Source of the DNA: Symbiodinium natans
Lineage: Eukaryota > Sar > Dinophyceae > Suessiales > Symbiodiniaceae
NCBI GenBank assembly: GCA_905221605.1
Contig: CAJNDS010001469.1
Span: 125,001-162,500 of the forward strand
Direction of reading: 5' to 3'
DNA length: 37,500 nt
The notes under the pieces were generated by a model. The model was not told where the DNA came from. It did no database searches and worked only from the letters and a program-made list of their open reading frames with translations. How positions within the stretch are numbered: position 1 is the stretch's first letter; each line of letters begins with the position of its first letter. This document shows, in pieces, positions 9,728 to 19,185 of the stretch. Made by a program: the position numbers and the translations under genes.

Positions 9728-9835
9728 CTCACGTTCCTGTCTTATGGTCGGAGGGGGTTAGGGTTTGTGACAGGCAGGGGCCAGGACTGGCCCGGGGCTG
9801 TTTCTTGCACTTCAGAAGCAGGAGGTCTTTCCTCA

Positions 9836-9937
9836 ACTTACTGGCTCCAAATCCAACTTTTCAACTTTTGGGCTCCTTGTCAGGTAGTTTATTCTGAAAG
9901 TTTCAACTTTATTTCCTCGGTTTTTGGGCCAGGAAGT
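9836..9937. mobile_element. Family H inverted-repeat element, copy 1
   Basis: This copy is about 100 bases, starting ACTTACTGG and ending near GGGCCAGGAAGT. A second, cleaner copy at 19676-19771 has ACTTACTGG..CCAGTAAGT ends. The interior shares TTTTGGGCT, GGTAGTTTA and CTGAAAGTTTCAACTTT. The length and inverted ends fit a MITE; no coding capacity. Confidence 0.7.
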
Positions 9938-11088
9938 CAATGTCTTTGGAGGAGCAGACATAGTAGTAGTCATCATGATCTTGCAACACGTTCATCAACC
10001 TCGCGGTGTGCAGCACTCCCACCTCTCTCGCTGCACGCGACCTCAACTTGCTTCGTTTAACCCATTAGGGTTTAGGGTTTAGGGTTTAGGGTTAGAATTT
10101 AGGGTTTAGGGTTTAGGGTTTGCTCGGATATGTTCATCTGCGACCTGACTTCATCTTCGTTTACGCCGATTCTCATGCAGCTGCCTGTGCTGTCCAGCCC
10201 AACTCACCTGGATGCGAAACTTTTACCTTCGGGGCTGGGTAGTTAACCTTTAACCTTTTTGGTTCTATCTGTATACCTATATATACATATATACATATAT
10301 ACATATATATATAGAGAGAGAGTCCTATCGCAGAAAACCAGGTTCACCTTTTTCGGGAAAGGGCACTCATGCCCGAAGTTTCAGAGTCGGGTTTAGGTCA
10401 CAGGGCAAGCAGCAGCTGCGCGTGGGGGGCGGGGGGCGCAGGTCTACTTCCTCAGGCCTTGCTTCAGAGAAAGCGGGGCATTGAGCAGTGTCCGTCTCTG
10501 AGCACAGGGCTTTACCCAAAGAGCCCTCGATACCCCTTAAACAGGGAAGATACCTTAAGATCATATTTTGGGTCCCTCTGTAGCTTAAGGTATGTTACGT
10601 CACATCCCTTCATTAAGGGGTACAAAGGGGTCTTCGGGTAGGGATTGCTAGACCGATAAATACTGAGAAGCAGCATGTAAAAGAGTCCAATACTCCGAAG
10701 CCAAAGACGGCCAACGTTTCAACGAAGTGGTTTAGGGTTGAGGGTTTAGGGTTTCCGGGGTTAGTGGTCAGGGTTTAGGGGTTCGGGTCTTCTAGGCGTG
10801 GAGGTCTTAAGGACGCCCTTCTCTTTCTTTCGGGGCCTCCCGCAGATGCGTGTGGCATAGGGCCTTGGGGCTGTTCAAGGTTCAGGCGCATGTTCAGGAT
10901 TCAGGGCTGAGGGCCCTATCCCCGCCCCGCCCCCCAAAACAAAAAAAACAAAACACAATAAGTGACAAAACCAGCCTAAACCCTGAACTTGGGATGTTCC
11001 CCCTTATACTACAAGTCCTAAATAGGATGATAATAGAGGGTAGCTAGAGTCCCTATTAAGCACTGCTGGTATCAGGGGGCGCCTCCCA
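9938..11088. other. Repeat region
   Basis: Contains a TTTAGGG array (10065-10124), a TATACA/TA microsatellite ending in GA repeats (about 10262-10321), a family C copy (about 10513-10640) and a family A copy (10987-11089). The 9940-10060 part is open but unrecognised. No gene is supported. Confidence 0.5.
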
Positions 11089-11226
11089 ACCCTGAACCCT
11101 AAACCCTAAACCCTAAACCCTAAACCCTAAGCCCTAAACCCTAAGCCCTAAACCCTAAGCCCTAAGCCCTAAACCCTAAGCCCTAAGCCCTAAGCCCTAA
11201 ACCCTAAGCCCTAAACCCTAAACCCT
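11089..11226 (-). repeat. Telomere-like array with CCCTAAG variants
   Basis: About 135 bases of CCCTAAA with many interspersed CCCTAAG units (for example 11150-11210), so a G variant has spread through part of the array. Confidence 0.9.
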
Positions 11227-11307
11227 CAGCAATCGTCGGCTCAAAACTCTTCCCAGACATGATCGACCGGCGCAGTTGCCCCAAAGAGCCCTCTATACCC
11301 CTGTAGT

Positions 11308-11471
11308 TGAGTAGGGTTTAGGGTTTAGGGTTTAGGGTTCAGGGTTTAGGGTTTAGGGTTTAGGGTTTAGGTTTTAGGGTTTAGGGTTTAGGGTTTAGGG
11401 TTTAGGGTTTAGGGTTCAGGGTTCAGGGTTCAGGGTTCAGGGTTCAGGGTTCAGGGTTCACAGTTTAGGGT
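11308..11471 (+). repeat. Telomere-like array with a TTCAGGG sub-block
   Basis: About 160 bases of TTTAGGG; the last seven or so units are TTCAGGG. Together with the CCCTAAG array at 11089-11226 it forms two opposed arrays about 80 bases apart. Confidence 0.92.
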
Positions 11472-11845
11472 CTAGAATAAACCTCAAGTCATATGAAGGA
11501 CCCCCTGTACAAATTTCAGGTACATGTGCCTCTGTTGCTCTAGGCTGCAGGCGTTCAAGCCGCTGGCCATCTGCTTGGAAGACATAAGCCCAATGCCCCT
11601 CAAGTAAGGAATTAAGATAGATTCCGTACTTCCAGGGTATTGGGCTCTGGGTATAGCCTGAGCCCTCCACCCCCTAAATCCTGTGGTTGCTCAGGCCACT
11701 GTGCTGGGACTCTTGCCAGCCATTCCACTTTTGCTGGCCGCCGCCTCTACTGGAAGGATGGGGGGGGCTCGGCATTTCTGAAGAAGGGTTATTAAGTAGG
11801 CTAACCCCAACAAGGGTCCCTTTTGGGATGCTTCTGCCTTCACAG

Positions 11846-11951
11846 GCCGCCCCGCAAATCCACCCCAGAAAAGGGCATCAACATGACTTCGTTCAGCATT
11901 TCAGCTTCATCGGCATGGACATCTCGAAGCAAAGGCGGTCAGACTGCATGG
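11846..11951 (+). CDS. Candidate exon of an unrecognised gene
   Basis: A pyrimidine-rich acceptor TTCTGCCTTCACAG precedes an open frame that reads A-A-P-Q-I-H-P-R-K-G-H-Q-H-D-F-V-Q-H-F-S and then contains F-I-G-M-D-I-S-K-Q-R-R-S-D-C-M. A possible GT donor sits at the start of a telomere-like unit. Amino-acid composition looks protein-like and the stretch has no repeat character, but no family is recognised and no partner exon is identified. Confidence 0.3.
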
Positions 11952-13066
11952 GTTTAGGGTTTACAGGGCTATTTTTGGACATCGTTTTGTACCTTCTATT
12001 TCCCGAAATCCCCTACAAAGCCCCATAAACAACATCTCTTAGAGTGGCCCTAAACCCTAAACCCTAAACCCGAAAAAACAACCCACACTTGGGGAGGGGC
12101 CCTTCAACTTTGCGGTTTTCATAACTCTAAACCCTGAACCCTAAACCCTAAACCCTAAACCCCAAGCCCTAAACCGTAGATTTCCAGCCGGATAGTCCGC
12201 TCCCTGGCGCCCGTGCTCATGGGTTGCTCTAAGTCCTGGGGCCCCTAGTTGTTGCCCAAAACTTTGTGGTGCTTTACTGTGACTTTAGATCCTTAGCCTT
12301 TTTGGGTTTTTTTTGGGTTTCTTCAGGCAGCTAAGAATTTAATTTATAGCCACCCTTCTGAGCGCAGCCAAGTCTAAATATGTCAGAATAGAGACTCCCT
12401 GAAGGGGGCCAAGAAATAAGATCATCGCACTAAGATCCCGACCAAGCGCCTGGCAGTACTTTTCCGGTGCGCCTGGACCCCAGATGTCTGCGATGCCTTG
12501 AGGCTTGGGTTTAGGGCTTAGGGTGTAAGGGTTTTGCTGTCACCTAGGTACTTCATTCCATGATGTCTTTCACCTGGAGCCAAATATGCTTGTCTGTCGC
12601 AATCGAAATGCATGCGGTCGCGGCTGTCTTATCTGGACCCTCCCGACTGAACGACTGAAGGTTAGGGGGGACCTGCCGAGCACCTGCATTTCCAGCGCCT
12701 TGCTGAACCTCAACGATAAACCCTAAACCCCAAACCCTAAACCCTAAAGGTCATGCATCGGAAGTTGGCGAGCCTATGCTCTCTCCAGCTCTTGGGTTCA
12801 GAGCTGGGTGACTTAAGGGACAAGGCAAACAAGGGAATGTTGCATTGCACCTTCTCCTCCACCGAAAAATGCGGTTTAGGGTTTAGAGTTTAGAATTTAG
12901 GGTTTAGGGTTTAGGTCTTAGGGTTTAGAGTTTATGGCATAGGGTTTAGGGTTCAGGCTTTAGTGTCGCCTGTTTTTAGCACTCCGTTGTATCTTCCCGG
13001 GCCTGCATTGTCAAGCAAGAAATCAGGTCCTGGGATTGGGAGACCCTAAGAGGCGCCAACACCTTG
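11952..13066. other. Repeat region with one coding-like island
   Basis: Holds CCCTAAA units (12045-12072, 12120-12168), a family G element (12261-12377) and TTTAGGG-like units (12873-12965). After CACCTAG at about 12547-12553 a frame of some 36 codons reads V-L-H-S-M-M-S-F-T-W-S-Q and ends in R-L-N-D and a stop; it could be an exon, but I cannot support it further. Confidence 0.4.
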
Positions 13067-13215
13067 CTTGAAGGCTCATGGTACTTACTAACCAATTATA
13101 ACTGGGCTTACCACCCTACTTACAATTGGGATAACCCCTAGAAGGCCCTGTAGGGGTATTATAAGTAGGGTTATAAGTACAGTTACAATTGGTTAGTAAG
13201 TACCATGAACCCTCA
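13067..13215. mobile_element. Family F inverted-repeat element
   Basis: About 149 bases with long inverted ends: TCATGGTACTTACTAACCAA on the left and its near-complement TTGGTTAGTAAGTACCATGA on the right. Other copies lie at 181-325 and 3133-3237. Non-coding, MITE-like. It is directly followed by a family A element. Confidence 0.8.
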
Positions 13216-13319
13216 AGTGGGATGTTCCCCCTTGTACTCACAGCTCCTTAATAGGGATTATAGCAGCCACTATTATACTCCCTATCAAGGACTGTTGGTA
13301 TAAGGGGGACCATCCCAAC
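13216..13319. mobile_element. Family A inverted-repeat element (copy at 13.2 kb)
   Basis: Starts with a match to TTGGGATGTTCCCCCTTATA and ends in the inverted counterpart (..TATAAGGGGGACCATCCCAA). The centre holds AGTCCTTAATAGGGATTATA-type sequence repeated in inverse. Other copies: 692-788, 3784-3860, 5803-5904, 8982-9077, 10987-11089, 19216-19318, 21651-21735 and 26775-26874, plus a half copy near 7690-7756. Each is about 100 bases and non-coding. Confidence 0.85.
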
Positions 13320-13518
13320 CAAGAAATCTTGAGTAAGGAATGTACCTTAATTTGTATAGGCATCCTGAATAAACAAAAATATGAGCGAATTCCTCAGTTA
13401 AGGAGTAGTGGGCTCGTTGGGGGCAACGGTTGGCTATTTTTGGATGATCCTGCTGTACTCAGCCAACTATGCATGCTGACGTTGGTTGGCGTGCTTGCTA
13501 TCTGGCACTCCTCAATCT
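13320..13518. other. Degraded family C copy and short unassigned sequence
   Basis: Family C similarity runs from about 13328 (..AAGGAATGTACCTTAATTTGTATAGG..) to about 13425 (..AGTAGTGGGCTCGTTGGGG). Nothing else is supported. Confidence 0.5.
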
Positions 13519-13677
13519 GAAACCCTAAACCCTAAACAACCCTCAGCCTAAACCCTGAACCCTAAACCCTAAACCCTAAACCCTAAACCCTAAACCCTAA
13601 ACCCTAAACCTAAACCCTCCTAAACCCTAAACCCTAAACCCTAAACCCTAAACCCTAAACCCTAAACCCTAAACCCA
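13519..13677 (-). repeat. Telomere-like array (CCCTAAA)
   Basis: About 155 bases of CCCTAAA with two small interruptions near 13535-13560 and 13605-13625. Confidence 0.92.
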
Positions 13678-14690
13678 ACCCCACATGGCACCCTGTAGAC
13701 CCTGTACCCAACGCTGACTAGTGAACCCTGCCCTGGCCAAGTGCATGCCCCAGCTGGCGACCGATTCAGACAGGCCTGGCTCCCCCACCATTTGCTTCAG
13801 ACCCCTCTCCCCCCCACCCCCCCCCCAAAAAAAAGGATTCTTCCTTATAAGGGCCCCCAACCAAGATTAAGGATTCTTCCTTTTTAAGGGCACTGGTAGG
13901 AATTACTATCTTTCATTCTTTGGTGGGTTCTTAAGCCAAGCGCGGTCCCTCGATGTGCAGGTACAAGGCAACAAGTGATAAGAAATTGGGAGCCCCTAAA
14001 CCCTAAACCCTAAACCCTAAACTCTAAACGGGAACTATGCGGCACAGGGATTTCAGAGGGCCGAAGTGCCTACTTGCCCACTAAGAACCAGTAGATTTAG
14101 GATTTGGGCTTTTGGGTTTTCATGGGTTCCCCTACTACATCCCTCTATACTGCCCCCCGAGGTTCCCCCCCCCCCCTTTCAGGCTATTTGGGTATAATCG
14201 TATTTGATGGGGGAACCCAAGGGGGCAGTCGGGGGACCCATGTTGGTGCTTTTTGTTTGAGGTGTAAGGGGGGTGTTAGGGGCTCGTATTTCCTTATCAA
14301 GGCTTATTTGGGCCTCATGTGGGCTTTGAGACGGGGCAGGCAGCATGTTGGCTTTTGGTCTTTTATTGAATGTCAGCTTTCCTGCCATGATGATGACAAT
14401 GTCACGTGTCATGGGCATGCACCAGTGAAGGGGTGTACTTAGTACTTAGCCAAGGATTGGGCTGCACATCTTCAAGGGATCAAGGCTCGAATCCCTAAGG
14501 TTCTACCCCGACAGGTTCCCCTTAATCTACTCCGAATATGGCCCTTATACTACCTTAAGGATCGTTAATATGGCTCTTATACTACCGCAAGGATCGTTAA
14601 AAGGACCTCAAGGGTCCAAAGGTACAACCCCCAGACATCCGGTATATCCTCGGGGAGCATGTCCTTAAGCCTCTATCTCGTCGGACCTTA
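13678..14690. other. Repeat region, no gene recognised
   Basis: Contains a C tract and degraded family D sequence (about 13800-13935), CCCTAAA units (13997-14030), a GGGTTCCCC..GGGGGAACCC inverted sequence (about 14124-14225) similar to 37100-37195, and two tandem copies of about 35 bases (ATGGCCCTTATACTACC.. AAGGATCGTTAA, 14536-14600). TAGCCAAGGATTGG at about 14455 and GGCTCGAATCC near 14489 weakly resemble pol III A and B boxes. Confidence 0.45.
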
Positions 14691-14808
14691 ACTTTGTGGT
14701 GCTTTACTGTAACTTTAGATCCTTAGCCTTTTGGGGTTTATTGCGTTTCTTAATAAGGCAGCTAAGAACTTAATTTATAGTCACCCTTCTGAGTGCAGCC
14801 AAGTTAAA
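14691..14808 (+). mobile_element. Family G interspersed element
   Basis: About 117 bases starting ACTTTGTGGTGCTTTACTGT and ending CTGAGTGCAGCCAAGTTAAA. Close copies lie at 7757-7880, 12261-12377 and 27831-27945, all in the same orientation. No terminal inverted repeats are visible, so it is unlike families A-F; it could be a SINE-like or solo-end sequence. The interior CTAA..TTAG part is imperfectly palindromic. Confidence 0.75.
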
Positions 14809-15470
14809 GACCACGGTCATCCTATTCTGCCTGGTGGCCCTTCCGATATAGGCGTGGGAGCGCGCACGACACCACGACCCAGGACTACTACCAGGCTCAA
14901 CCGAGTCATCTTCCGGGCCTTTGCAGCGTAGACCCCCTGCGCTCCCAAATTCTAGCTCCCTTCCGTTGGCACCTCGATGTTTGTTTCTTCCGTGTGTTTG
15001 CATGAAGTTTGATACCCGAAACAAAGGAACTGCCCTTCGAGGTCTAGGTACCACTTGGCCTCATGAAATGCCCGGACACGTCATTTGGGGCTTCGGCTTT
15101 GAGCCGGTTGGGATATGGACGCAAAAAGAAAGTTTCAGGTTGACTGTACAGACGGAGGCCCAAATGAGTGACGCCGAAATCCTAACCGCGAAGCTTTGAC
15201 ACGGGGGTTATCTTCCAGCCGATGTGAAGGTGCCTAAACCGTCGTTTGTACTCAGCAGAACAGAACCGTGTCCGATTCCTTCCGACAGTACCCAGAGAGC
15301 CCAAAAAATCCTTAGAAATAGACCTCAGATCGCATGAAAGATTCCCTGTAATTCAGTTACACGTTCATGTTCCCGAATCAAAGGCTTGTTTGGAGCATCC
15401 TCGAAGCGCCCTGAATGGCGAATGCTTGATTCCGAAGCAGTAATCATGCATTCTGCTTATGGCAGGAAGA
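14809..15470 (+). other. Unique, coding-like stretch of unknown nature
   Basis: This 660-base piece has almost no telomere-like or MITE sequence. A frame at about 15003-15199 opens with M-K-F-D-T-R-N-K-G-T-A-L-R-G-L-G and a later one at 15246-15443 opens with M-Y-S-A-E-Q-N-R-V-R-F. Both are protein-like in composition, but no domain is recognised and the region from 15293 (CCCAGAGAGCCC) partly resembles repeat sequence at 11474-11540. Exons of an unknown gene or an old repeat are both possible. Confidence 0.3.
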
Positions 15471-15985
15471 GGGTTTAGGGCTTCTAGGGCTTGGGGTTTT
15501 GACTTCAGAGTTTCTAAAGCAGGCTGCTGCACATATTTCTGCCAAGTCTGCGCCCTGAACCCTAAACCCTAAACCCTAAACTCTCGTTGCAAGTTGCAAG
15601 AGCAGGCCCAGCATCTGTGGCCCAAGGACGGAGCGCTTCTGCACGTTTCCTCACAACAGGTTTCTACGCGTTTCTACGCCGTTTTGCGTAACAGCACAGT
15701 GAAGGCCTTTGCAACATGTTACGTTTTCCCTTATTGGGTGAAAGAGGATCCGAAACCCTAAACCCTAAACCCTAAACCCTTATTCTTGTTTAAGAGGATC
15801 ATATTCAGGATTTTTTCAGAGGGTTTTAAGGGCCATCCTTGAGTAGAAACAGAGCACTCGCCCTTCAATGCCCTTGAGGAGAGGAAGTACCACAAGGCTC
15901 ACTTCCTCTATGCTGACCTCCCAGAGGCTTGGGCTGTTTGGGGCTCGAACACCAGACTTCCCAGAGCCCTGGACGTAAAAAGAGC

Positions 15986-16070
15986 TTTAGGGTTTAGGGT
16001 TTAGGGTTTAGGGTTTAGGGTTTAGGGTTTAGGGTTTAGGGTTTAGGGTTTAGGGTTTAGGGTTTAGGGT
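15986..16070 (+). repeat. Telomere-like array (TTTAGGG)
   Basis: About 12 near-perfect TTTAGGG units, among the cleanest in the window. Confidence 0.93.
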
Positions 16071-16735
16071 ATGGGGGGTTCCAGGGTCATTCGGACTTCT
16101 TTGCAGAGAGGCCAAAGAAATGTGCCGCTTGATGCGCGAAGTCACGGCATCAACGTGGTAGGCTTCGAGCCCTAGGATGTCGTTGCGGGTGATATTGATA
16201 GATATATATATATATATATACATATACATAAGCTTATACATATGTATATATATATATATGAAGATACATGTTCGTATATACATATTTACATATATTCATG
16301 TACATGTGTATATATGTTTATAAATATATATATATGTACATATTACATTTGCTGAGTTGTTTGTTGCTTATTCGTTTACACATGTTGCACACACACACAC
16401 ACACACACACACGTTCACATAAGCTTTGCTTCAAAGGTCCCTGACAGTTGCGAAGTTTCAGAAGGGCCGGATGAGATCAAAAAGGGTTTAGGGTTTAGGG
16501 TTTAGGGTTTAGGGTTTAGGGTTTAGGGGTGCAGGCTTGGGCCTTACAAGGGATTGCTTCACAGGAGAAGTATTCTAAGGGCAGTTACATGGGCCCTTAT
16601 CATGGTCCCTTACCTCCTTTACTGGGTTCTGATCTACGGGCACTTGGGTTGAATGGGGTACATAAGGGGTATACAAGGACTGCCCTTTACGGGCCCACAC
16701 GAAGGGACCAGGGAGGACTCAAAACCCCAAACCCT

Positions 16736-16837
16736 AAGGATCCATGTATCTTTAGAGTATATACTTGGGCCCGGAAGCTGCTATATAGGAACCCCTTTTA
16801 AGGCCCAAGTATATACTACATAGAAACATGGATCCTT
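16736..16837. mobile_element. Family E inverted-repeat element
   Basis: About 102 bases bounded by AAGGATCCATGT and ACATGGATCCTT, with inner GTATATACTTGGGCC / GGCCCAAGTATATAC arms. Related pieces lie near 1110-1147, 3298-3415, 22909-22978, 23286-23350, 25337-25505 and 26219-26305. Non-coding, MITE-like. Confidence 0.8.
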
Positions 16838-17339
16838 AAAGAAAACCCTTTGTAGCTACTTTTTAGAAGTACGGTATGCACAAGTACATGGACTCTTGGG
16901 GGCGCCTGTGGCTCGCGCGCGCGAGGACGTGAACCCCGAGAATTTGACCCCTGGAACGGCGGATGTCCAGGCAAGTTGCAGGGGTTTAGGGTTTAGGGTT
17001 TAGGGTTTAGGGTTTAGGGTTTAGGGTTGAAGTCGCACAAAGGGGTTGGGGGTTTAGGGTTCTAATTGCCTGTTTTGAGCGACGGTGTCCCTGGAACGGG
17101 GCAAGTATGACACGGAGGGCGCATTTTCCTTTCTACGACGGTATGAAGGCTTCTGGAGCCAAACCCGAAATGCCCATTTTAACCAGCTCGTCTGAACCCC
17201 GAATGTCAAGCAAAAGCTCTCCAAAGGGATTCCTCTGCAAGAGCCCTAAACCCTAAACCGTAAACCCTAAACCCTAAACCCTAAACCTGGGCTCCCAAAG
17301 TCCCAAAGGAAATTAAGAAGCGCTTTTGCAGCCCTGGGG

Positions 17340-17413
17340 ATTACCAGAGCTTCAGGTGAGACACACTAGCATGGCCCCTGCGCAAGGATGGCGCAAATCG
17401 AGAAGTGTACCCC
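17340..17413 (+). ncRNA. U6 snRNA-like sequence, probably a pseudogene or divergent copy
   Basis: U6 is the catalytic spliceosomal snRNA. The block at 17367-17390 (TAGCATGGCCCCTGCGCAAG GATG, 24 bases in all) matches the conserved U6 core including the AGC triad and internal stem-loop, and the following CGCAAATCGAGAAGTGTACC resembles the 3' part CGCAAATTCGTGAAGCGTTCC. Upstream, GTGAGACACACTAGC stands where ACAGAGA..TTAGC is expected, so the 5' splice-site-pairing box is altered. No clear 5' stem-loop is seen and no T-run follows. A functional gene is therefore unlikely. The orientation is +. Confidence 0.65.
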
Positions 17414-18014
17414 AAGAGTCGCAAGCCCCTGGAAGGTTCCGGAGTCCCTAAACCCTAAAGCCTAAACCCTAAAGCCTGGACCCGAAACCCTAAAACCTAA
17501 ACCCTAAATCCTAAATCCCAATTCGCAGGGTTTTGGGTTTTTTGGGGGTTCTAGGCACGGCTGAAAGCAGCTGCCGAAGAAGACATGTGAAGCAACTGCC
17601 TGGTGTCCTATGAAGCCCTCTGAGGGTTGTTTAGTCTTCAGGGTTAAGGGTTTGGGGTTTTAGGGTTTTAGGGTTTAGGGTTTAGGGTTTAGGGTTTAGG
17701 GTTAGGTCAGGTCAGTAAACCCTCAAGTCTAAAACCCTAAGTCCCAGCAACCTCGGAGGAGGGTGCCCTCATTGGCCAGATCGCTCGCTTGGGCCGCCAT
17801 CGCGGTCGGCACGGCCGGCGGCGTGGCCGTTTAGGGCTCAGCGCAGGATTCCGAGGATGGTCGGTTCAGGGCGTAGGGTTTAGGGTTTAGGGTTTAGGGT
17901 TTAGGATTTGGGGTTTAGGGTTTAGGGTTTAGGGTTTAGGGTTTAGGGTTTAGGCTTCAGGGATGGAGGATCCGAAGAGTTTAGAGTTTCTTGTTGAGGG
18001 CTTGTCTGTTTCAG
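17414..18014. other. Repeat region between the U6-like sequence and a candidate exon
   Basis: Contains CCCTAAA-type units (17446-17515), TTTAGGG arrays (17645-17707 and 17875-17957) and a GC-rich island (about 17758-17830) that is open on both strands, for example R-S-L-A-W-A-A-I-A-V-G-T-A-G-G-V-A-V on +. The island may be an exon but nothing identifies it. Confidence 0.4.
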
Positions 18015-18143
18015 GGGGCTGAGAGTGAGGATGAGGTTTGGGCGGGCCCTAGCGAGCCGTTTTCGGATCTTGACGCCATTTTGCATCCGGGCTTGTATTC
18101 ATCTTGCTCGGCTGAGCACTGTGCTGTAGGGGGGTTGGTCTGA
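18015..18143 (+). CDS. Candidate terminal exon of an unrecognised gene
   Basis: A pyrimidine-rich acceptor CTTGTCTGTTTCAG is followed by a 42-codon frame ending in TGA. It begins G-A-E-S-E-D-E-V-W-A-G-P-S-E-P-F-S-D-L-D and ends C-A-V-G-G-L-V. The acidic, low-bias composition and the stop right before an AATAAA-containing stretch (18163) suggest a last exon. No family is recognised; upstream exons were not found. The AATAAA may be chance, since dinoflagellates do not reliably use it. Confidence 0.35.
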   Translation, partial: GAESEDEVWAGPSEPFSDLDAILHPGLYSSCSAEHCAVGGLV

Positions 18144-18411
18144 TGTAAGGTTTGTCGCACTCTAATAAACTCCGCGCAAGACATGATCATGGACCCAAAA
18201 GTGCCTTAGGATTCAGGGCTACTTCTAAACCCGAAACCCTAACACCTAAACCTCTGTCGGCCCAATGCCAAGCAGTGCTTGCTTTGAGCCGCTGCAGTGC
18301 CTACGCGAAGGAACAATTCCGCAACCTTCGAATGTGAATACAAACCCATACCCAAAGAGCCCATTACCCCATAATTAAGGAATATACCTTGGACTTTTTC
18401 AAAGGGTAGTT

Positions 18412-19014
18412 GGAATACGGGTCCTAGATTGCCGCGAGGTTTTCGGCATTTTCGGCAATCTATGGCCTGTTTCCGGCCTTGGGGGGGGGGGGGGGGGGGG
18501 GAAGGGGAATAAGAACGTCATTCATATTTCGCCCATGCACAAAACACTGGTATTTACCGCCTTTTCGCCTCTTTGCACAACACACTGCGCAAGGATGTGG
18601 AACAAGACACGTTGTCACAAGCGTCCATGCCAATTGCGACGATGCCCAAAACACTGGCATTTACTGCGTTTTTGCCTCGTTGTACAACATACCGCGCAAG
18701 GATGCGGAGCAGGAGACGTTTTCACAAGAGCCCATGCCAATCGCGACGATGCCCAAAACACTGCCATTTACCGCGTCATCGCTTCGTCGTACAACATACT
18801 GCGCAAGGATGTGGAACAAGAAAAGCTGTCAAAAGCGTCCATGTCTTTGGCTGGAGCACGATCTCAGTTAACACCAAAGCTCCCAATTCAGGAAAAATCG
18901 AAGTAGCTTTTTTACTGTTTTTTTAGCCTCCTGTTTTCGAAATCCTTTCGAAACCCAGGTAAAAAGCACGTTTTCGTACACCCAAACACCACGGCAATCT
19001 AGGACCCGTATTCC
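18412..19014. mobile_element. 603-base terminal-inverted-repeat element with 8-base target duplication
   Basis: The left end (18412-18434) and right end (18992-19014) are perfect 23-base inverted repeats beginning GGAATACGGGTCCTAG. GGGTAGTT occurs directly outside both ends (18404-18411 and 19015-19022), an 8-base target-site duplication. Such duplications are typical of hAT-type transposons, but also of others. The interior holds a 21-base G tract (18481-18501) and three 107-base tandem repeats; no transposase is encoded. It is a non-autonomous element whose perfect ends suggest recent movement. Confidence 0.88.
18530..18850 (+). repeat. Three tandem 107-base repeats inside the 603-base element
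   Basis: The marker AAAACACTG recurs at 18541, 18648 and 18755, exactly 107 bases apart. Since 107 is not a multiple of three, the same sequence is read in all three forward frames, and all three stay open for about 117-130 codons. Each unit carries [CT]GCGCAAGGATG. Differences between units are substitutions rather than indels. There is no evidence that it is translated. Confidence 0.85.
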
Positions 19015-19185
19015 GGGTAGTTACATGGGCCCTTAGTATGGTCCCTTACCTGCTTTTCAGGGTCTGGTCCCCTTTTAAGGGCTCATACTAAGGGCCCATG
19101 TAACTACCTTAAGATTATTTTCAGGATCCCTGTATAGATTAAGGTGCATTCCTTATTTAAGGGGTACTGGGCTCTTAGGGTAAGG

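Larger units (their letters stand above)
15471..17339. other. Repeat region
   Basis: Contains CCCTAAA units (15553-15580, 15755-15780), TTTAGGG arrays (15986-16070, 16483-16527, 16980-17029), long TA/TATG microsatellite (about 16196-16340), a CA microsatellite (about 16387-16412), a family B copy (about 16577-16720), a family E copy (16736-16837) and CCCTAAA units (17250-17287). No gene is recognised. Confidence 0.5.
18402..19110. mobile_element. Family B element interrupted by the 603-base element
   Basis: The ends are AAGGGTAGTT..ACATGGGCCCTTAGTA on the left and its complement TACTAAGGGCCCATGTAACT on the right. Without the insertion it would be about 98 bases. Related copies: 4833-4980 and 16577-16720. 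Non-coding, MITE-like. Confidence 0.75.
18346..19185. mobile_element. Family C element split by nested insertions
   Basis: The left half (about 18346-18401, CCCAAAGAGCCCATTACC.. TAAGGAATATACCTT) and the right half (about 19111-19185, ..GGATCCCTGTATAG.. AAGGGGTACTGGGCTCTTAGGG) match the two ends of the intact family C copy at 28190-28297. A family B element, itself interrupted, sits between them. This gives an insertion order of C first, then B, then the 603-base element. Confidence 0.75.

Noticed and set aside
14441-14515. Possible tRNA or tRNA-derived SINE
   Set aside because: A- and B-box-like strings and a D-arm-like AGCC..GGCT hairpin exist, but the anticodon and T arms do not fold; only noted in the region entry.
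16905-16980. Further ankyrin exon (..E-D-V-N-P-E-N-L-T-P-G-T-A..)
   Set aside because: D-V-N and G-T-A occur, but the spacing and surrounding residues do not fit the 32-residue register seen upstream.
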